DNA of 64,000 nt. It comes from Heterohyrax brucei. Lineage: Eukaryota > Chordata > Mammalia > Hyracoidea > Procaviidae. The notes beneath the pieces are model-generated. The model did not search any database. It was given only the letters and a program-made list of their open reading frames with translations, and had not been told where the DNA came from. Numbering within the stretch: the stretch's first letter is position 1; each line of letters opens with the position of its first letter. A program made the position numbers and the translations under genes. The stretch covers positions 43,264,501 to 43,328,500 of the forward strand of contig CM053164.1 in assembly GCA_028571685.1 (NCBI GenBank), written 5' to 3'. Below, in pieces: positions 23,029 through 35,361 of the stretch.

Positions 23029-23192
23029 CCAAAAACCAAACCCAACGCCATATCGTCGATTCTGACTCATAGCAACCCTATAGGACAGAGTAGCACTGCC
23101 CCATGGAGTTTCCAAGGAGCACCTGGCAGATCTGAACCGCCAACTTTTAGTAAGCAGCCATAACACTTATCCACTATGCCACCAGGGTTTCC
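23029..23192 (-). repeat. AfroSINE
   Basis: The tail appears first (ccaaacccaacgccatatcg, gattctgactcatagcaacc) and the head last (ccactatgccaccagggttt), so it is in reverse orientation. Full-length by comparison with the other copies. Confidence 0.93.
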
Positions 23193-23327
23193 TCAGAAGC
23201 AGCAGCAGGATAATAAAAACACAATATTTTGTTGTCACTGATGTTTGAGGATCCATAGCCCTATTCGGGTAAAAATGTTGACAATATCACTGTTGTTAAA
23301 ATGTAACAGTGTAGTGTTACTGATACT

Positions 23328-24665
23328 GTTGTTAGGTGCTGTCGAGTTGGTTTGGTTTGACTCGTAGGGACCCAGTGCACAACAGAACAAAACACTGCCT
23401 TGTCTTGTGCCATGTCCACGGTCCTTTTTATGCTTAAGCCCATTGTTGCAGCCCCTGTGTCAGTCCGTCTCATCGAGGGTCTTCCTCTTTTTGGCTGACC
23501 CTCCCCTCTACCAAGCATAGTATCCTTCTCCAGGGACTGATCCTTCCTGACAATATGTCCAAAGCATGTAAGATGCAGTCTTGACATTTTTGCTTCCAAG
23601 GAGGACTTTGGTTTTACTTCTTCCAGAACAGATCTGTTTGTTCTTTTGGCTGTCCAGGGTACATTCAACATTCTTCTCCAACACTGCAATTTAAAGGCAT
23701 CAGTTCTGCTTCTCTCTTAATTCATTGTCCAGCTTTTGCATGCATATGATGCAATTGAAAATACAGTGGCGTGGATCAGGTGAACTTTAGTTTTCAAGAT
23801 GCTGTCTTTACTTTTCAGTACTTTAAAGAGATCCTTTGCAGCACATTTTCCCAGTGTGGTCTGTCTTCTGATTTCTTGATTGCTGCTTCCATGGCACTGA
23901 TTTTTTTGACTCAAATAAAATGAAATCCTTAACAACTGTAATCCTTTCTCCATTTTTGACAACGTTGTTTACTGGTCCAGTTGTGAGGATTTTTGTCTTT
24001 TTGATGTTGAGGTGTAGTCCACACTGAATGCTGTGGTCTTTGACCTTCATCAGTAAGTGTTTCAAATCTTCTTCACTGTCAGCAAGTAAGGTGGTATCAT
24101 CTGTGTAGTACAGGTTGTCAATGAGTCATCCTCCAATCCTGGTACTATGTTCTTTGTATAATCCAGTTTCTTGGATTATTTGCTGGGTATACAGATTGAA
24201 AAGGTATGGTGAAAGGATACAACCCTGAAGCACACCCTTCCTGACTTTAAAAGTGTTCCCTTGTTCTGTTTGCACGACTGCCTCTTTATCCGTATACAGA
24301 TTCCTTAAGAGCACAGTTAAGTGTTCTGGAATTCCCATTTTATGCAGTGGTAGCCATAATTTATTATGATCCACTTAGTCGAATGCCTTTGCATATTCAT
24401 TGAACCACAGCTAAACATCTTTCTGACATTCTCTACTTTTAGCCACGATCCATCTGATATCAGCACTGATATCCCTGGTTCCACATCCTCGTCTGAATCC
24501 AGCTTGAATTTCTGGCGATTCTTTTGTCAATATACTGTTATGGTTGCTTTTGAGTGATCTTGAGCAAAATTTCAGTTGCATGTGATGTTAATGATATTGT
24601 TCAGTAATTTCCACACTTAGTTGGATCACGTTTCTTTGGAATGGACAACAGTGTAATACATTTTC
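23328..24665 (-). mobile_element. RTE-type LINE (BovB-like), 5'-truncated, about 1.3 kb
   Basis: The minus strand encodes the C-terminal half of the RTE polyprotein. In order these are FKVRKGVLQGCILSPYLFNL (RT box; 24126-24374), TDD-containing palm near 24110, GLHLNIKKTKIL (23823-24065), the region ending YACKSWTMN (23717-23962) and a C-terminal part with CWRRMLNVPWTAKRTN and LTCFGHIVRKD (23261-23689). Frameshifts separate them. The 3' end (23328-23375, tgctgtcgagttggttt) resembles the tail of AfroSINEs, consistent with RTE machinery moving those SINEs. Confidence 0.9.
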
Positions 24666-24862
24666 ATAATAATGATGTTGATTCATCAGGAAAGGTAAAT
24701 TATATTAAATACGGTTTATTTGAGAGAATAACAACTGGACAGTCAACAGCATGGCATGTAAAGGTTTGAAGAATTGTATGCATATCATAGTTGAAAAGTA
24801 TGATATTATGGTTGATCTGCAATTCGTGTTATAATATATGTAACATGTACTTATTAAAGATA

Positions 24863-25014
24863 CCAAAAAGCCTCTGCTGTCAGTCTCATAGCAACGCTGT
24901 AAAAAATCAGAGTAGAACTGCCTCATAGAGTTTTCAGGGAGCACCTGGTAAATTTGAACTACTAAGCTTTTGGTTAGCAAATGTAGCCCTCAACCACTAC
25001 ACCACCAGGGTTTC
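24863..25014 (-). repeat. AfroSINE with 11-bp target duplication
   Basis: Reverse orientation, ending accaccagggtttc. It is flanked by a perfect tattaaagata at 24852-24862 and 25018-25028. Confidence 0.93.
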
Positions 25015-25028
25015 TCATATTAAAGATA

Positions 25029-25950
25029 AGAGTCCTATATTAGAAGTACAGAAATTCTGCTTTATCAAGAGTAACTGGGAAATAAGGTATTCTGCTTAGT
25101 CAAATATTCTGCTTAATCAAGTATGTTTACCTGTATTTATGTGGGTATATTATATTGTTAAATTTATAATGTATTTTGTTAAACATATACACATGCATAT
25201 CTACTTGTGACATGTGTAGTCATTACCAGTACTAAGGAAGCTGCAAATTGAAAGAATTTGATGAAAATTTACCAAGAGGAAATTGGCTCCTAAGCATAAT
25301 GATTTTGGCTGGAGAAGATAGTGATCCTGGCACAGTATACTCTCTATTTCCTTGTGAGAGCTCCAAGATTAAAAGAATTAGCTACATGAAGGCAGATGCT
25401 TGGTGGTTTTCTGGAAGCACAATTATGAGGTTTATGAAAAACAGGAAGATCAGCATCTCATGCAGGTTTTTGAATTGGGAATAGATTTAAATGTGTTATT
25501 TTGTGTCCCTTTGACCTTGTCTATTGAGCCATAATGATATGATTTTTCTTTTCTGTCTTTATTCTTATTTTAAATTGTTCAGTTCTACTGGCTACCAGAG
25601 AGCATTTTTGAAATAAATTGTATCATACAATGCTCTGAAGATAATATTTGTCAAATTGTTCAAGCTTTCAATGATTGATGACTATAGTCATATTTTAATA
25701 TTGTAGTTTTAGAATTGCCACCCAGTTTTCTTTTTGTTTATTTCTGCTCATAACCACAGATTAGCCCGGCTGCCAGAACCTAATATCTTTACTGATCCTG
25801 AAAATGTTTTTTGGATCCTTTAATGTACTTGATTTAGTATCATGACTTGTAATTTGAGTGTTCGGATGGAGTAGCCCATGTCCAGCACAGCACTTGCAAT
25901 GATAGAATACTGTCCCTGCTCTTAGAGAGCTTATATTCTACTGGAGATGG
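25029..25950. other. Intron sequence, nothing recognised
   Basis: No repeat or coding pattern I can name. The 78-codon frame at 25248-25484 has no motif and no splice context that supports it. Confidence 0.5.
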
Positions 25951-26120
25951 TGGTTGTTATGTGCGGCAGAGTCAGTTCTGACTCATAGGGACCCCATGTG
26001 ACAGAATAGAATGTTTCCATAGGGTTTTCTAGGCAGTAACCTTTATGCAAGTAGATCTTTCTCCCTTGGAGCTGCTGGAAGTTAGCAGCCCAGCACTTAA
26101 CCGTCACCCCATGAGGGTTT
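25951..26120 (-). repeat. AfroSINE, divergent long variant
   Basis: tggttgttatgtgcggcaga and gtcagttctgactcataggg begin it. It then has the insert seen in the long variant (aggcagtaacctttatgcaa, agtagatctttctccc) and ends agcacttaaccgtcacccc. It is close to the RTE 3' tail, closer than the short variants are. Confidence 0.85.
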
Positions 26121-27269
26121 GGGAAGGTCATTGACTCTGAACATTAATGGGTGTGTGGAGTAAGAAAGATCTGTATCTTAATTTTCAGCACCTAGAGCAC
26201 TTCACCACTTCTGAGTCAACCCAACTTGGTGGCAATGTGTTTGGTTTTGGTTTTTAGCCAGGGTTAGTTCATTCACGGTTGCAAATTCAGATGTCTAAAG
26301 GAGCATATCACATAGCATAAATGAGTGAAAAGGGAAGGTATAAAACAGTTGTCACTGGTGGGGATTGTGACTTACTGAAATGTGTATGGTTGATCTAAAA
26401 ATTTTCAGGTAAAAAAATTCGTATGGGGCAAAGAAAGCATGTCTGTAGACTGAGGCCTCCAGTTTGCAACCCTCCTTAATTCCTTAATATTAGTAGAATT
26501 GTCAAAAAACATTTTCGAGAAAGGTGATGATTTAAAATTAATTGTGAATAAAATATGTCCAGTTTAAGAATGATCACACCGATGATCTCTTGGTGCTTTT
26601 TTTTTCCTGGGGTTGGGTAGGTGACGTTAAATTTGGCTGATGGAATCCCAGCAGGAGTCTGTAAGCTACTGCAGATCTAGGTGAGTGAGAGCTCAAAGTC
26701 AGTGAAATCCACTATTGTAGACAAGTTAGGAATTAGCAAAAATGATGTTACTCTCCAACATTGAAGATTTATTTTTCTGGGTATGGGCAGCTGTAAATGT
26801 CAGATGTTAATCTTTGTTAAGAGACACGCTCTGTTGCTTTCTGGAAAACGCGGGGCAGCTTCTAGTAGAAAACCCAGGGGGTTAAGCCTTTAGCTCTCTT
26901 TTAGTCAGTGGGTCTGATGTGAAGACCTGATGAGTCTATGTGAATATATTTGGCCATCTTATCACATTGAGAAAATTCAACAGAAAGGTCATCAATTATT
27001 AAAATTCTGGGTGTCTGCTTGGTATCTAGACTCCAGAATCATAGACTCTGGGGCCTAAGAGTGGGTTTTGCTCCAGGCTCACTGAATCAGTGTTCAAAGA
27101 ATGGCATCTGAGAAATGACCTTTTTAAGGTGGTTCCACAGTTACTCTGATGATAACCAGGAAGGGAACTGCAGCTGTAGGTAGGAAAGGTATCCTTTCCT
27201 TCCTAGAAGGCGTCAGTGAAGATTGCATATTGACAACCTTCTATTAAGGGAGTTATATGTATATATATA
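26121..27269. other. Intron sequence, nothing recognised
   Basis: Mixed base composition and no named repeat. I could not connect it to any coding family on either strand. Confidence 0.45.
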
Positions 27270-27855
27270 TTTAAAAGAACTGGGCCTTTTGTTGACCACC
27301 ATTTGGTGAATTTTGCATCTGGACTTGAAGGTTTACCCTTACAAAACTGTTTTATCTCACTAACTGAAGTCTGTTACCCATGGATTGTGCTGTACACATG
27401 CTGACTGGGCTGTGGAGCAATTGGAAGTTGACTCTACTTTTGACCAAAATACCATCTTCAGCGACGAGGCGCATTTTTGGATGAATGATTTTGTTAGCAA
27501 ACAATGTTGTTGGGTTTGGAGTGATAAAGGATCCAATGGAGATTCAAAAACATCCACTTCATCCTCAGAAGGTTACCGTTTGGTGTGGATTTTGGTCCGG
27601 CAGAATCATTGGTCCTTATTTTTTCAAGGTGAATGAGGAGAGGTTGTGATTGTCAACAGTGAAAGGTATCAGGCTATGTTAACTGATCATTTTGGGCCCC
27701 ATTTGGAAGGTGCTGCAGAGGCCGTTTACCCAAAGTTCTTTTCCACACATAATACCATCAAATGTATGTCAAAATAAGAAAACAAAACTGTATCATTTAC
27801 ACAAGTTGTTTTATTCACATTCCAAGATAGGACGACTTTATTGGAAGACCCTTTA
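27270..27855 (+). mobile_element. Tc1/mariner-superfamily transposon, copy 2, decayed
   Basis: It aligns with copy 1 over about 330 bp (27275-27605 against 325-1 reversed). The plus strand encodes PYKTVLSH, EQLEVDSTFDQNTIF, the catalytic motif FSDEAHFWM and, after frame changes, VTVWCGFWSG-like and AMLTDHFG-like pieces. The open frame at 27385-27636 covers the motif. The part before the PYK motif is missing, and so is the segment with the later catalytic acids (a jump at about 27725). The 3' terminal inverted repeat is at 27830-27855 and shares 17 consecutive bases with copy 1. Long dead. Confidence 0.82.
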
Positions 27856-28287
27856 CAAGCTTGTGGGATATAAAACAGAGAAATGAGCAGAGAAAGTCAG
27901 GAACCTCATACCATCAAGAGAGCAGCATCAAGAGCAGAATGTATCCTTTGGACCTGAGGTTCTCGTGCCATGATACTCTTATTGAATTTGGACTCTTAGC
28001 CTACCAGACTGTAATAATTTCTCATATTGAATGGACTTACAGTTTAGGAATAGATTTGGCCCTTACTGGATTGTTACGATAAAATTTCTCTTCATGAAGC
28101 CATTCCACTCATGATATTTTGTTAGAGCAGTACCAGGACTGAGACACTTAGCAATATCTGTGTACTGCTACATAGATAAATTGTTGAAAGGTAGCCACTG
28201 TGAGTATTTCATGGGGACCTGTTTTGAGTCCTGTAGGGGAGAGAATGCGAGCAAGATATACAAAGGTTTACCAGTCAAGAAGCACAC
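27856..28287. other. Intron sequence, nothing recognised
   Basis: No recognisable repeat or gene. The frame that begins at 28160 mostly reads through the L1 tail to its right. Confidence 0.45.
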
Positions 28288-28756
28288 TTTTTTATTTTTT
28301 GTTATGATTGAAGGAAAATGTACATTCCCATATAAATTTGCATGCCCACCTATATGCAGCTCCCACTGCTGTCCTTGCTTGGTGACAGCACACTTTTCCT
28401 GTCCTGTCCATACATGTCTTCTCTTCCCAACAACCTACGCTCCCCTCCCTTCCTCTCTACCCACTGTCCTCCTTCCAGTAAGAGGTCTGCAGGATGACAT
28501 CCTACAGATGCATAGAACTGTAAAGTGCACACATGATATGGTCACTCTGTGTCGCCAAGTCCAATCCATTCCTGTCTGAAGAGTTGAACTCCATTACGAT
28601 TTATGGACAGGGGCAGCATCAGGGCCAGGGGCCATGCTCCCAGGGGAACTCCAAGGTCCCTGGACCATCATCAGTTGTGATCTTCAGTGGGGATCTCAGG
28701 ATGCACCCCTTTTTATTCTTGTATTGCCAGTGAGACTCAACTTTGTGAGCGCCATC
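28288..28756 (-). mobile_element. L1 3' UTR fragment
   Basis: Antisense L1 3' UTR, near-identical in layout to 1732-2190 (tgattgaaggaaaatgtaca, aatttgcatgcccacctata, ttggtgacagcacactttt). It is severely 5'-truncated, with no ORF2 sequence. Confidence 0.85.
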
Positions 28757-31700
28757 ACAGCAAAAAGCACACACTTTAAGCTTGGCATAGAGACAGCATT
28801 TATAAGTCACCACAGGACAGTTTGTGTGTGCTGAATCTGTTCCAGTCAGTGGATAAAAGGTAAAAATAGCTCCTAGTTGAAGATCATGAAGTCATGGAAG
28901 ACCTCTCGAAGCTCATTACCGATGAAGGGCGGGGATGCTGCTTGTTGTCCCCAGGACGCATTTCGATAATCAAAGTATCCTTACTGGGTTTGGGGTGACT
29001 CTCCACTGTCCTTTACATCCTTCAGGCAGGCCCTTGTCCCCTTCAGGGGTCATTTTATTACTTACTGAATCAAATGCCTTATTAGTGTTTGCAAAGCTCC
29101 GTGACGAGGAACATCTCAGATACACATTTCAAATACATTTGAAGTTCACTGAATGAGTTTTAATGTGTAAGAGCAGTATCTTGTATCTTTCTGTCCTTTT
29201 TTTAATGACCATAGTGATTGTTGGACTAGTTGAAATAAATTATTCCTCTGTGTAAATTTTCCTGCAGAGAACTGAAAGAAGCTATTCTATTTTTGTCTCA
29301 GGCAGAAAACATAAAGACTCCAATTAAAGGGCTATTGAATAATGATGTGACCTGGTGAGAGTTCATGCACCTCGCCCTCGGCTCTACCCTTTGTCATTGT
29401 TGTTAGGTATTGTCAAGTCATTTCTGACTCATAACATTTCTTAAGTAGGAAAATGATGATCTAGTTTTATGATGTATCAGCACTCTTCGTTTTATTATTA
29501 TTTTTTACATGACAGAGCCAGTTTCAAACTGGCTTAAATAATAAATTACTGGCTTACAGAATTTAAAAGGCCAGAGACTGACTTCATGCAAGACTTGGTC
29601 CAGTAGCTAAAAGAATGTCCTTGAGGGTCCTAGTTTCTTTCCATTTGTATACTGCTCTGCCTTTAACTGTGCTGACTTTATTCTTAGTCTCCGTGTAGTA
29701 GCCACTTAGCGGTCTAAGTCCCTTTCTTGTGAGTACAAAAGTGCTACTCCAGTTCAGGCTTTGTATTCTCATGCCATGCGAAGAAAGCAAGCTTTTTTTC
29801 ACTGGGTTTGATTGGGTTATGTGTCCCTATCACAATCTTTGATAGGGACTAGGTACATTGATACGGGCTGGGTACATGGGACATTCCAGTGAAGTTAGGC
29901 AATCAGGATCTATAACTGGAGCTTGAAGCCGGGCTTGCTACTAAAAACCCACGCTTGAGAATTGAGAGGGGAGATTTCCCAAAGGAAATTTATTTGGTGT
30001 TACGAGAGGGAGGGAGAGTGGATGCTGGGCATCATGAACAGATGTCTACCAAATGTAGATGTGGACCAAAAACATTATATGGACCTGAAGATAAGAGGTA
30101 GATTTTTCAGAGCATAAGGTCAAGACATTGAAAGCTCTTACTGTGCCCCTTGTGGTACTTCAGGCATCTCTTTTCCTTTGGATGATTGATTGCTTTGCAT
30201 TCCTCTTTCTTGTTGTTATAACACTGTGTGGCTGGTGTAATAAAAGAGCCTGGGGTTTGGGTGGAATTTCCTCTGCCCACTTGCACACAAACTATGTAAA
30301 TAGGACATTCCTGGCTTTAAGACCATCTGGCCAGGAAGGCCCAAGACTAGGATTTTGGCTCAGAGGAAGGGAGGGTCAGCAAGTACTGCAGGTTTAAGGT
30401 TAGGTCTCGGGAACTCAGCTAAAGTGAGAAGTAGTTGTAGAGTGTAAATCACTGTAGCCCAGGAGCCAAGCCTGACTAGGGAAATAATGTAGGGTAGCGG
30501 TCAGAAACCAGGTGTCGGAGCCTACAGGTATTTTGCTGGTGAAAAACAACTATGTGGAAGCTATTTGTTCTCATCTTTGTTCAATACTGCTCACTGTGAT
30601 GGGCCTGTCTGTGACTGTCACATTGAGACGAAAATCAGACTCCACTCTCAGGTCTGGTCCTGACTGACGCAGGAAAAGAGTTAATGGACAGGGTTCCTAT
30701 GATGTCGTGACTCCTCTGTGGCTTTAAATACTTGGTATCAGCAGAGGATCACCAGAAGTAAGTTCTTTTTCATCCTAAATAATTTGCTCTGTATTTGAGA
30801 TCTGTGGGCAGAAATTTGAATTCTTAACTTTTTAACTTTGAAAGGCACCTTAAGACATTTTCTAAGGAAAAGTGTAACCCTAACAAAGTATTTGCTTTAA
30901 CTAAATGATTGCAGTTAATTTCTTGTAAAGAAACACAGAAGCACGCATTAACTTAAAATAAGCTTACGCTGTTGTTTCTTGTAGTACAGCCAGGAGAAAC
31001 AGTAACAAGCTGTCTCCGTTAAAATCATATCTCTGGATGATATTCGAGCAACCTGGAAAATTTAAATGCTTCCCCAGGAAAAACAATATGAATTACAGAT
31101 TTGCTAATTTTGTTTCTGCCATTGCAATATTACGTGCTGTTCTCAGGGTCTGAGTAGCATTGATTGAGATGTGTGCCATCAGTGACTCGGGTTAAGTAGC
31201 CACATTCATTTCAGGCCACAGTTAATCTGGGCCCACAAAAGATTTATTATTTTTAGGGTTCCTTAATCAAATTTTAGTCTACATTTGGCATTTTATACAA
31301 AATTGAGCTTAATATTTATTCACACTTCTTTGAAAGCATAGGTAGAAAGTTGAATGCTCTTGCCCCAAGTAGATTCAATTTTGCATTAAAAAGATATCAC
31401 TCTAAAATTGTATGGATAAAGACAATGTCTTATGGGAGAAATAGGGTGGATTTAGTTATTATTCAGTCCAGTGTTCTTCAAAGGGCTATTTATTGTTCAG
31501 TAATTTTAATGTTGATAGCCTTTTATACATGCTATGGAAAAGATACGTTTCTATTCTCTAAATGATTGTACCTGTAGAAGTAAGGCTAATGAAGTTCTTT
31601 TCCTTTAGAGAATACTCTTCTTTCCTTTTGGTCCTGTGCTATTTGAGGGGGTTCCCAAGACAGGAATCTGCCTACTTTCTTCCTGTTAATAAACAAGGCC

Positions 31701-32364
31701 ACGCCAGGAGATGTGGTTTGAGATTCCTTGACTTTCCTATTGCCTACTACTCCTGTTTCTCACATTTATCCAACTCCAGTTCTCCTAAAAGAGAACCTGG
31801 AAGTGAGTGGGGTAATCCTAGAGGTCAGTTTGAAGTAGGAATTCAGCATAGAGTTGGGCTGTGCGTGGATTGCCTTCTTTCACAAGGAGCTGAATGGTGG
31901 CCTACACAGCAACTTCCAGTGAACAAGAATGGACAGAACAATTTTATGAATTTTGTAAATGGAGGCATTTGTGTATATTTTGATTCTTTTATATGTTAAA
32001 AGCATACATGCCTATGGAAAAAACTGAATAAGGAAAATTTTCTAGCTCTAACTCCAATGGTTCTGATACCCTAGCATCAAAGTGAGAAATTCTGGTGTTA
32101 TGCACCAGTAGGTCATCACTTGGTAGCTATGTGATGTTTGCTGGCATTTCTTATTATTAGAAATTTTGATTGCCTAGCAACTGTAAGGTTGCCAACTTAC
32201 GGAATTTTAAAAAGTTCATATTTAGAATCCCTTTAATTGCTTTTTGTATTGTAAGTTTTAGCATGTACTATCATGAAATCATGTGGGACAATGATTTTTC
32301 AGCTACTAAGGCAATTGTATATTCTGCCCAAGACATTATGTTTGCTTTTCTTAAAGGTACATGA
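28757..32364. other. Intron sequence, mostly unrecognised
   Basis: The only named piece is a 40-bp RTE/AfroSINE tail remnant at 29393-29432 (ttgttgttaggtattgtcaa). The rest shows no convincing repeat family or exon. The frames at 30128-30397 and 31562-31999 lack motifs and good flanks. Part of 29800-30700 may be an old LTR, but I could not find its ends. Confidence 0.4.
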
Positions 32365-32868
32365 GGTCTGACAGTTACGTTTGCGAAATCATCCTAGAAC
32401 TCATCCTCATTGCTGAATATCAATGTGGTCACCTTCAAAGTACACCCCTTGGGAAACTATGTACCAATGCTGGAGCCTAGTCCACTGTTCAAAGAAACTT
32501 TGGAACTCTTTTCTGGAATGTCCATCAGAGCTGTTGTTGCATTACCCTTGATGTCCTGAATGTCATCAAAATGTCTTCCTTTATCTTTAGGTAAAGAACA
32601 AAGTCATTGGGGGCCAGATATCAGGTTAATAGGTAGGGTATTCTAATACAGTTATTTGTTTACTGGCTAAAAACTCCCTCCCAGACAACTGCACAGTTAA
32701 GTTCACAAACTTGCCACTGTGCTCAATGGCCATTCCAGAAAGAGTTCCAAAATTGCTTTGAAGGATGGACCAGGCAGTGGCATCAGTGCGTAGCTTCCCA
32801 AGGGGGGTACTTCAAAGACGTCTGTAGCACTTAGAACAATTAAGTTCATAGACTTAATTGTCAGATCC
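32365..32868. mobile_element. Palindromic mariner-type element
   Basis: The left end ggtctgacagttacgt and the right end (acttaattgtcagatcc, reverse complement ggatctgacaattaagt) form imperfect terminal inverted repeats. Inside, 32433-32526 and 32725-32818 are inverted repeats of each other at roughly 80% identity. Each encodes the same mariner transposase C-terminal region, in opposite directions (the left arm on the minus strand, towards YFEGDHIDIQQ). About 198 bp separate the arms. A 10-bp perfect stem, acaattaagt/acttaattgt, lies at 32836-32861. It has no coding capacity. Confidence 0.75.
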
Positions 32869-33483
32869 CATGTAACTTGCATTTTGTGTTGACTTGAAAG
32901 TCAGGATCACATGTACCAGTACTAGACAGCACATAAGCCAAGGAATTTCTCTTTCTTCCTGTCTGTCTCTGTCTCTCTTTGTCTCTCACACACAAATCCA
33001 GAGCAGTTTGTTAGTTGTTTAGAGTCAAACTTGAAGAGCTCTAGGTAGAGCAGGGAGAAACTGCAGCCAAAGTTTTCATGATTAGCCCCAAGAAGACTAA
33101 ATTTTCTTTTTTAGCAGATCCCTGAGGCCAACACCACTTTAATTATTGTTAAAATATGTTCAGGTTTGAGAAGGTAGTTTTCTTTTATTCCAAACACAAA
33201 CTCTGTGTTTATAAACAAATTTGGTGATTCGATGTTAAAGTCTTAAAAACTGAAGGAAATGTTTTTCTTCAGCATGTTTTCAAGGTCCTGTACTGGTTCT
33301 CCAGGACATTTTACAACTTTGTATTCCTCTTAGCAGGGCTGTGGTATCATGATGGAGATGATCACAGGTAGAACAGAAGAAATTTAAGATTTTACTGTAG
33401 CAGGGTTAAGGAATGTGCGTAAATCTTGTGGAAGTTTCTGGAACAGTAATTGTCTTAATATGATGGGTGTTAGACTAGTTCCT
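32869..33483. other. Intron sequence, nothing recognised
   Basis: Only a short impure (TCTG/TCTC)n tract near 32955-32990. Confidence 0.45.
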
Positions 33484-35361
33484 TTTTATAGTTTTTTATT
33501 GTGGTTAAGTGGAAGTATGCAATCCAGATCGATTTTGCATGCCATCCTATGTGCATCTCCATCTGCTTTCCTCACCTAGTGACAGCATAATCCTCCTTTT
33601 CACTCTATATTTACAGTATCCTCTTAATGAGCACCTGTCCCCTCCTCTCTGCCCTCTTCTCTCCCATCTATAAAGAAGGACAGTAGGACAGCTTCCTATA
33701 AATGTGTAGAACTATGAAGTACACACACCATATGGTCACAGTGTGTCCCCAAGTCCAGTTTTTCTTGCCTGAAGATTTGACCTCAGTAATAGTTTTTGGT
33801 CAGAGCCAGTAGCAGGTCTACAGGACCCTCCAGGTTCTGGTCTTTTGGTAGAATTCTTCATCCGCACACCTCTTTTTCTCATGTTGCCTCAGAAACGCTA
33901 CATTGGATTCCCAATCACAGATGCATTTTGTGGTGACCAGTTACCATGTGGTTCTTCTGGTGTCTTATTGATAACAGTCTCTTATTCATAATAGAATTCT
34001 CTGGTGATGCCATCTGGACCAGGGTAGTTTTTGGTTGGTAGTTTTTTGCTTACTTTTTCAATCTCTTCTTTTGTGGTAGGTTTATTAAGTTCTACTTCTC
34101 TTTGTGATAATTTTGGTAGGTGATGTGAATCTAGAAATTTTTCTATTTCTTCTAGGTTTTCGAAACTGCTAGAATATAGTTTTCCATAGTATTCTGCTAT
34201 GATACTTTTGATTTCAGTTGGGTCTGTTGTGACATCTCCAGTCTCATTTCTAATTTGGGTTATTTGTTTCCTCTCCTGTTTTTCTTTTGTAAGTTTAGCC
34301 AGTGGTTCACCTACTTTGTTGATCTTTTCAGAACACCGGCTTTTGGTTTTGTTAATTCTTTCACTTGTTTGTCTGTTCCCTAATTCACTTAGTTCCGCTC
34401 TCATCTTTCTTATCTGTTTTGTTCTGGTGCTTGGTTCTTTTGTTGCTCTCTTTCTGCTTGTTCAAGTTGTAGGGTTAATTCTTTGATGTGGGCCCTTTCT
34501 TCATTCTGGATGTGTGCATTTATAGAGATAAATTTTGACCTCTGAGCACTGCTTTTGCTTTATCCCATAGGTTCTGGTATGATGTGTTTTTATTCTCATT
34601 TGATTCCATGGATTTCTTTATTGCATCCTTAATTTCTTTTATAACCAACAGATTTTTGAGCAAGGTGTTGTTCAGTTTCCATGGGTTCAAATATCCACCC
34701 TTTTTTTTTTTTTTTTTTTTTGCTATTGATTTCAACTTTTATGGCTTTATGGTCTGAGAAGATGCTTTACAGTAATTCAATGGTTTGGATTTTGTTGAGA
34801 CTTGCTTTATGATCTAATGCATTGTCTATTCTGGATAATGTTCCATGTGCATTGGAAAAGGAAGTGTACTTATATGTGTTGTTGAGTAAGAAGTTCTGTA
34901 TATTGATGATGTCTAATTGGTTGATTGAATAAGATCTGTATTTTTACTGAGTTTTTTTCTAGATGATCTGTCCATTACTGAAAGTGGAGTGTTGAAGTCT
35001 CTTACTATTGTTGTGGAGTGATCTATCTCATTTTTCAGCGTTGTCAGCCTTTTTTCAATGTATTTAGATGTTCTAGTGTTGGGTGCATATGTATTTAATA
35101 TTGTCATATCCTCCTTATGTATTGAAACTTTCAGCAATAGTGACGGTCCTTGTCCATGATGGCGGATTTTACATTAAAATCTATTTTATCTGAGATTAGT
35201 ATTGCCACTCCTGCTCTTTTTTGTATGTTGTTGACTTGGTATATACTTTTCCATCCTTTGATTTTCAGTTTGTTCATATCTTTGAGTCTAAGGTCTGTTT
35301 CTTGTAAGCAACATACAGGTGGATTGTGTTTTTTGATCCAAGCTGTCACTCTCTACCTCTT
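33484..35361 (-). mobile_element. L1 fragment with large internal deletion (3' UTR joined to ORF2 N-terminal half)
   Basis: 33484 to about 33985 is antisense 3' UTR. It joins directly to antisense ORF2 just after GPDGITREFY, so the RT palm, thumb and Cys-rich parts are gone. Then come the linker (33982-34404: [15 protein letters not shown]), the endonuclease end, [17 protein letters not shown] (34913-35137) and the N-terminus (35131-35349: CCLQETD). A T run at 34700-34721 interrupts the frame. The element stops at the ORF2 N-terminus. Confidence 0.88.

Noticed and set aside
28160-28579. 139-codon plus-strand frame
   Set aside because: Most of it reads antisense L1 3' UTR (28288-28756). The same kind of frame occurs over other L1 tails in the window.
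30128-30397. 89-codon frame with an apparent signal peptide or membrane segment
   Set aside because: Hydrophobic N-termini are common in T-rich DNA. There is no homology I recognise and no upstream promoter-like sequence.
31562-31999. 145-codon plus-strand frame
   Set aside because: No domain, motif or signal recognised. The start follows a stop-rich region and the DNA shows no exon-like flanks. Treated as chance.
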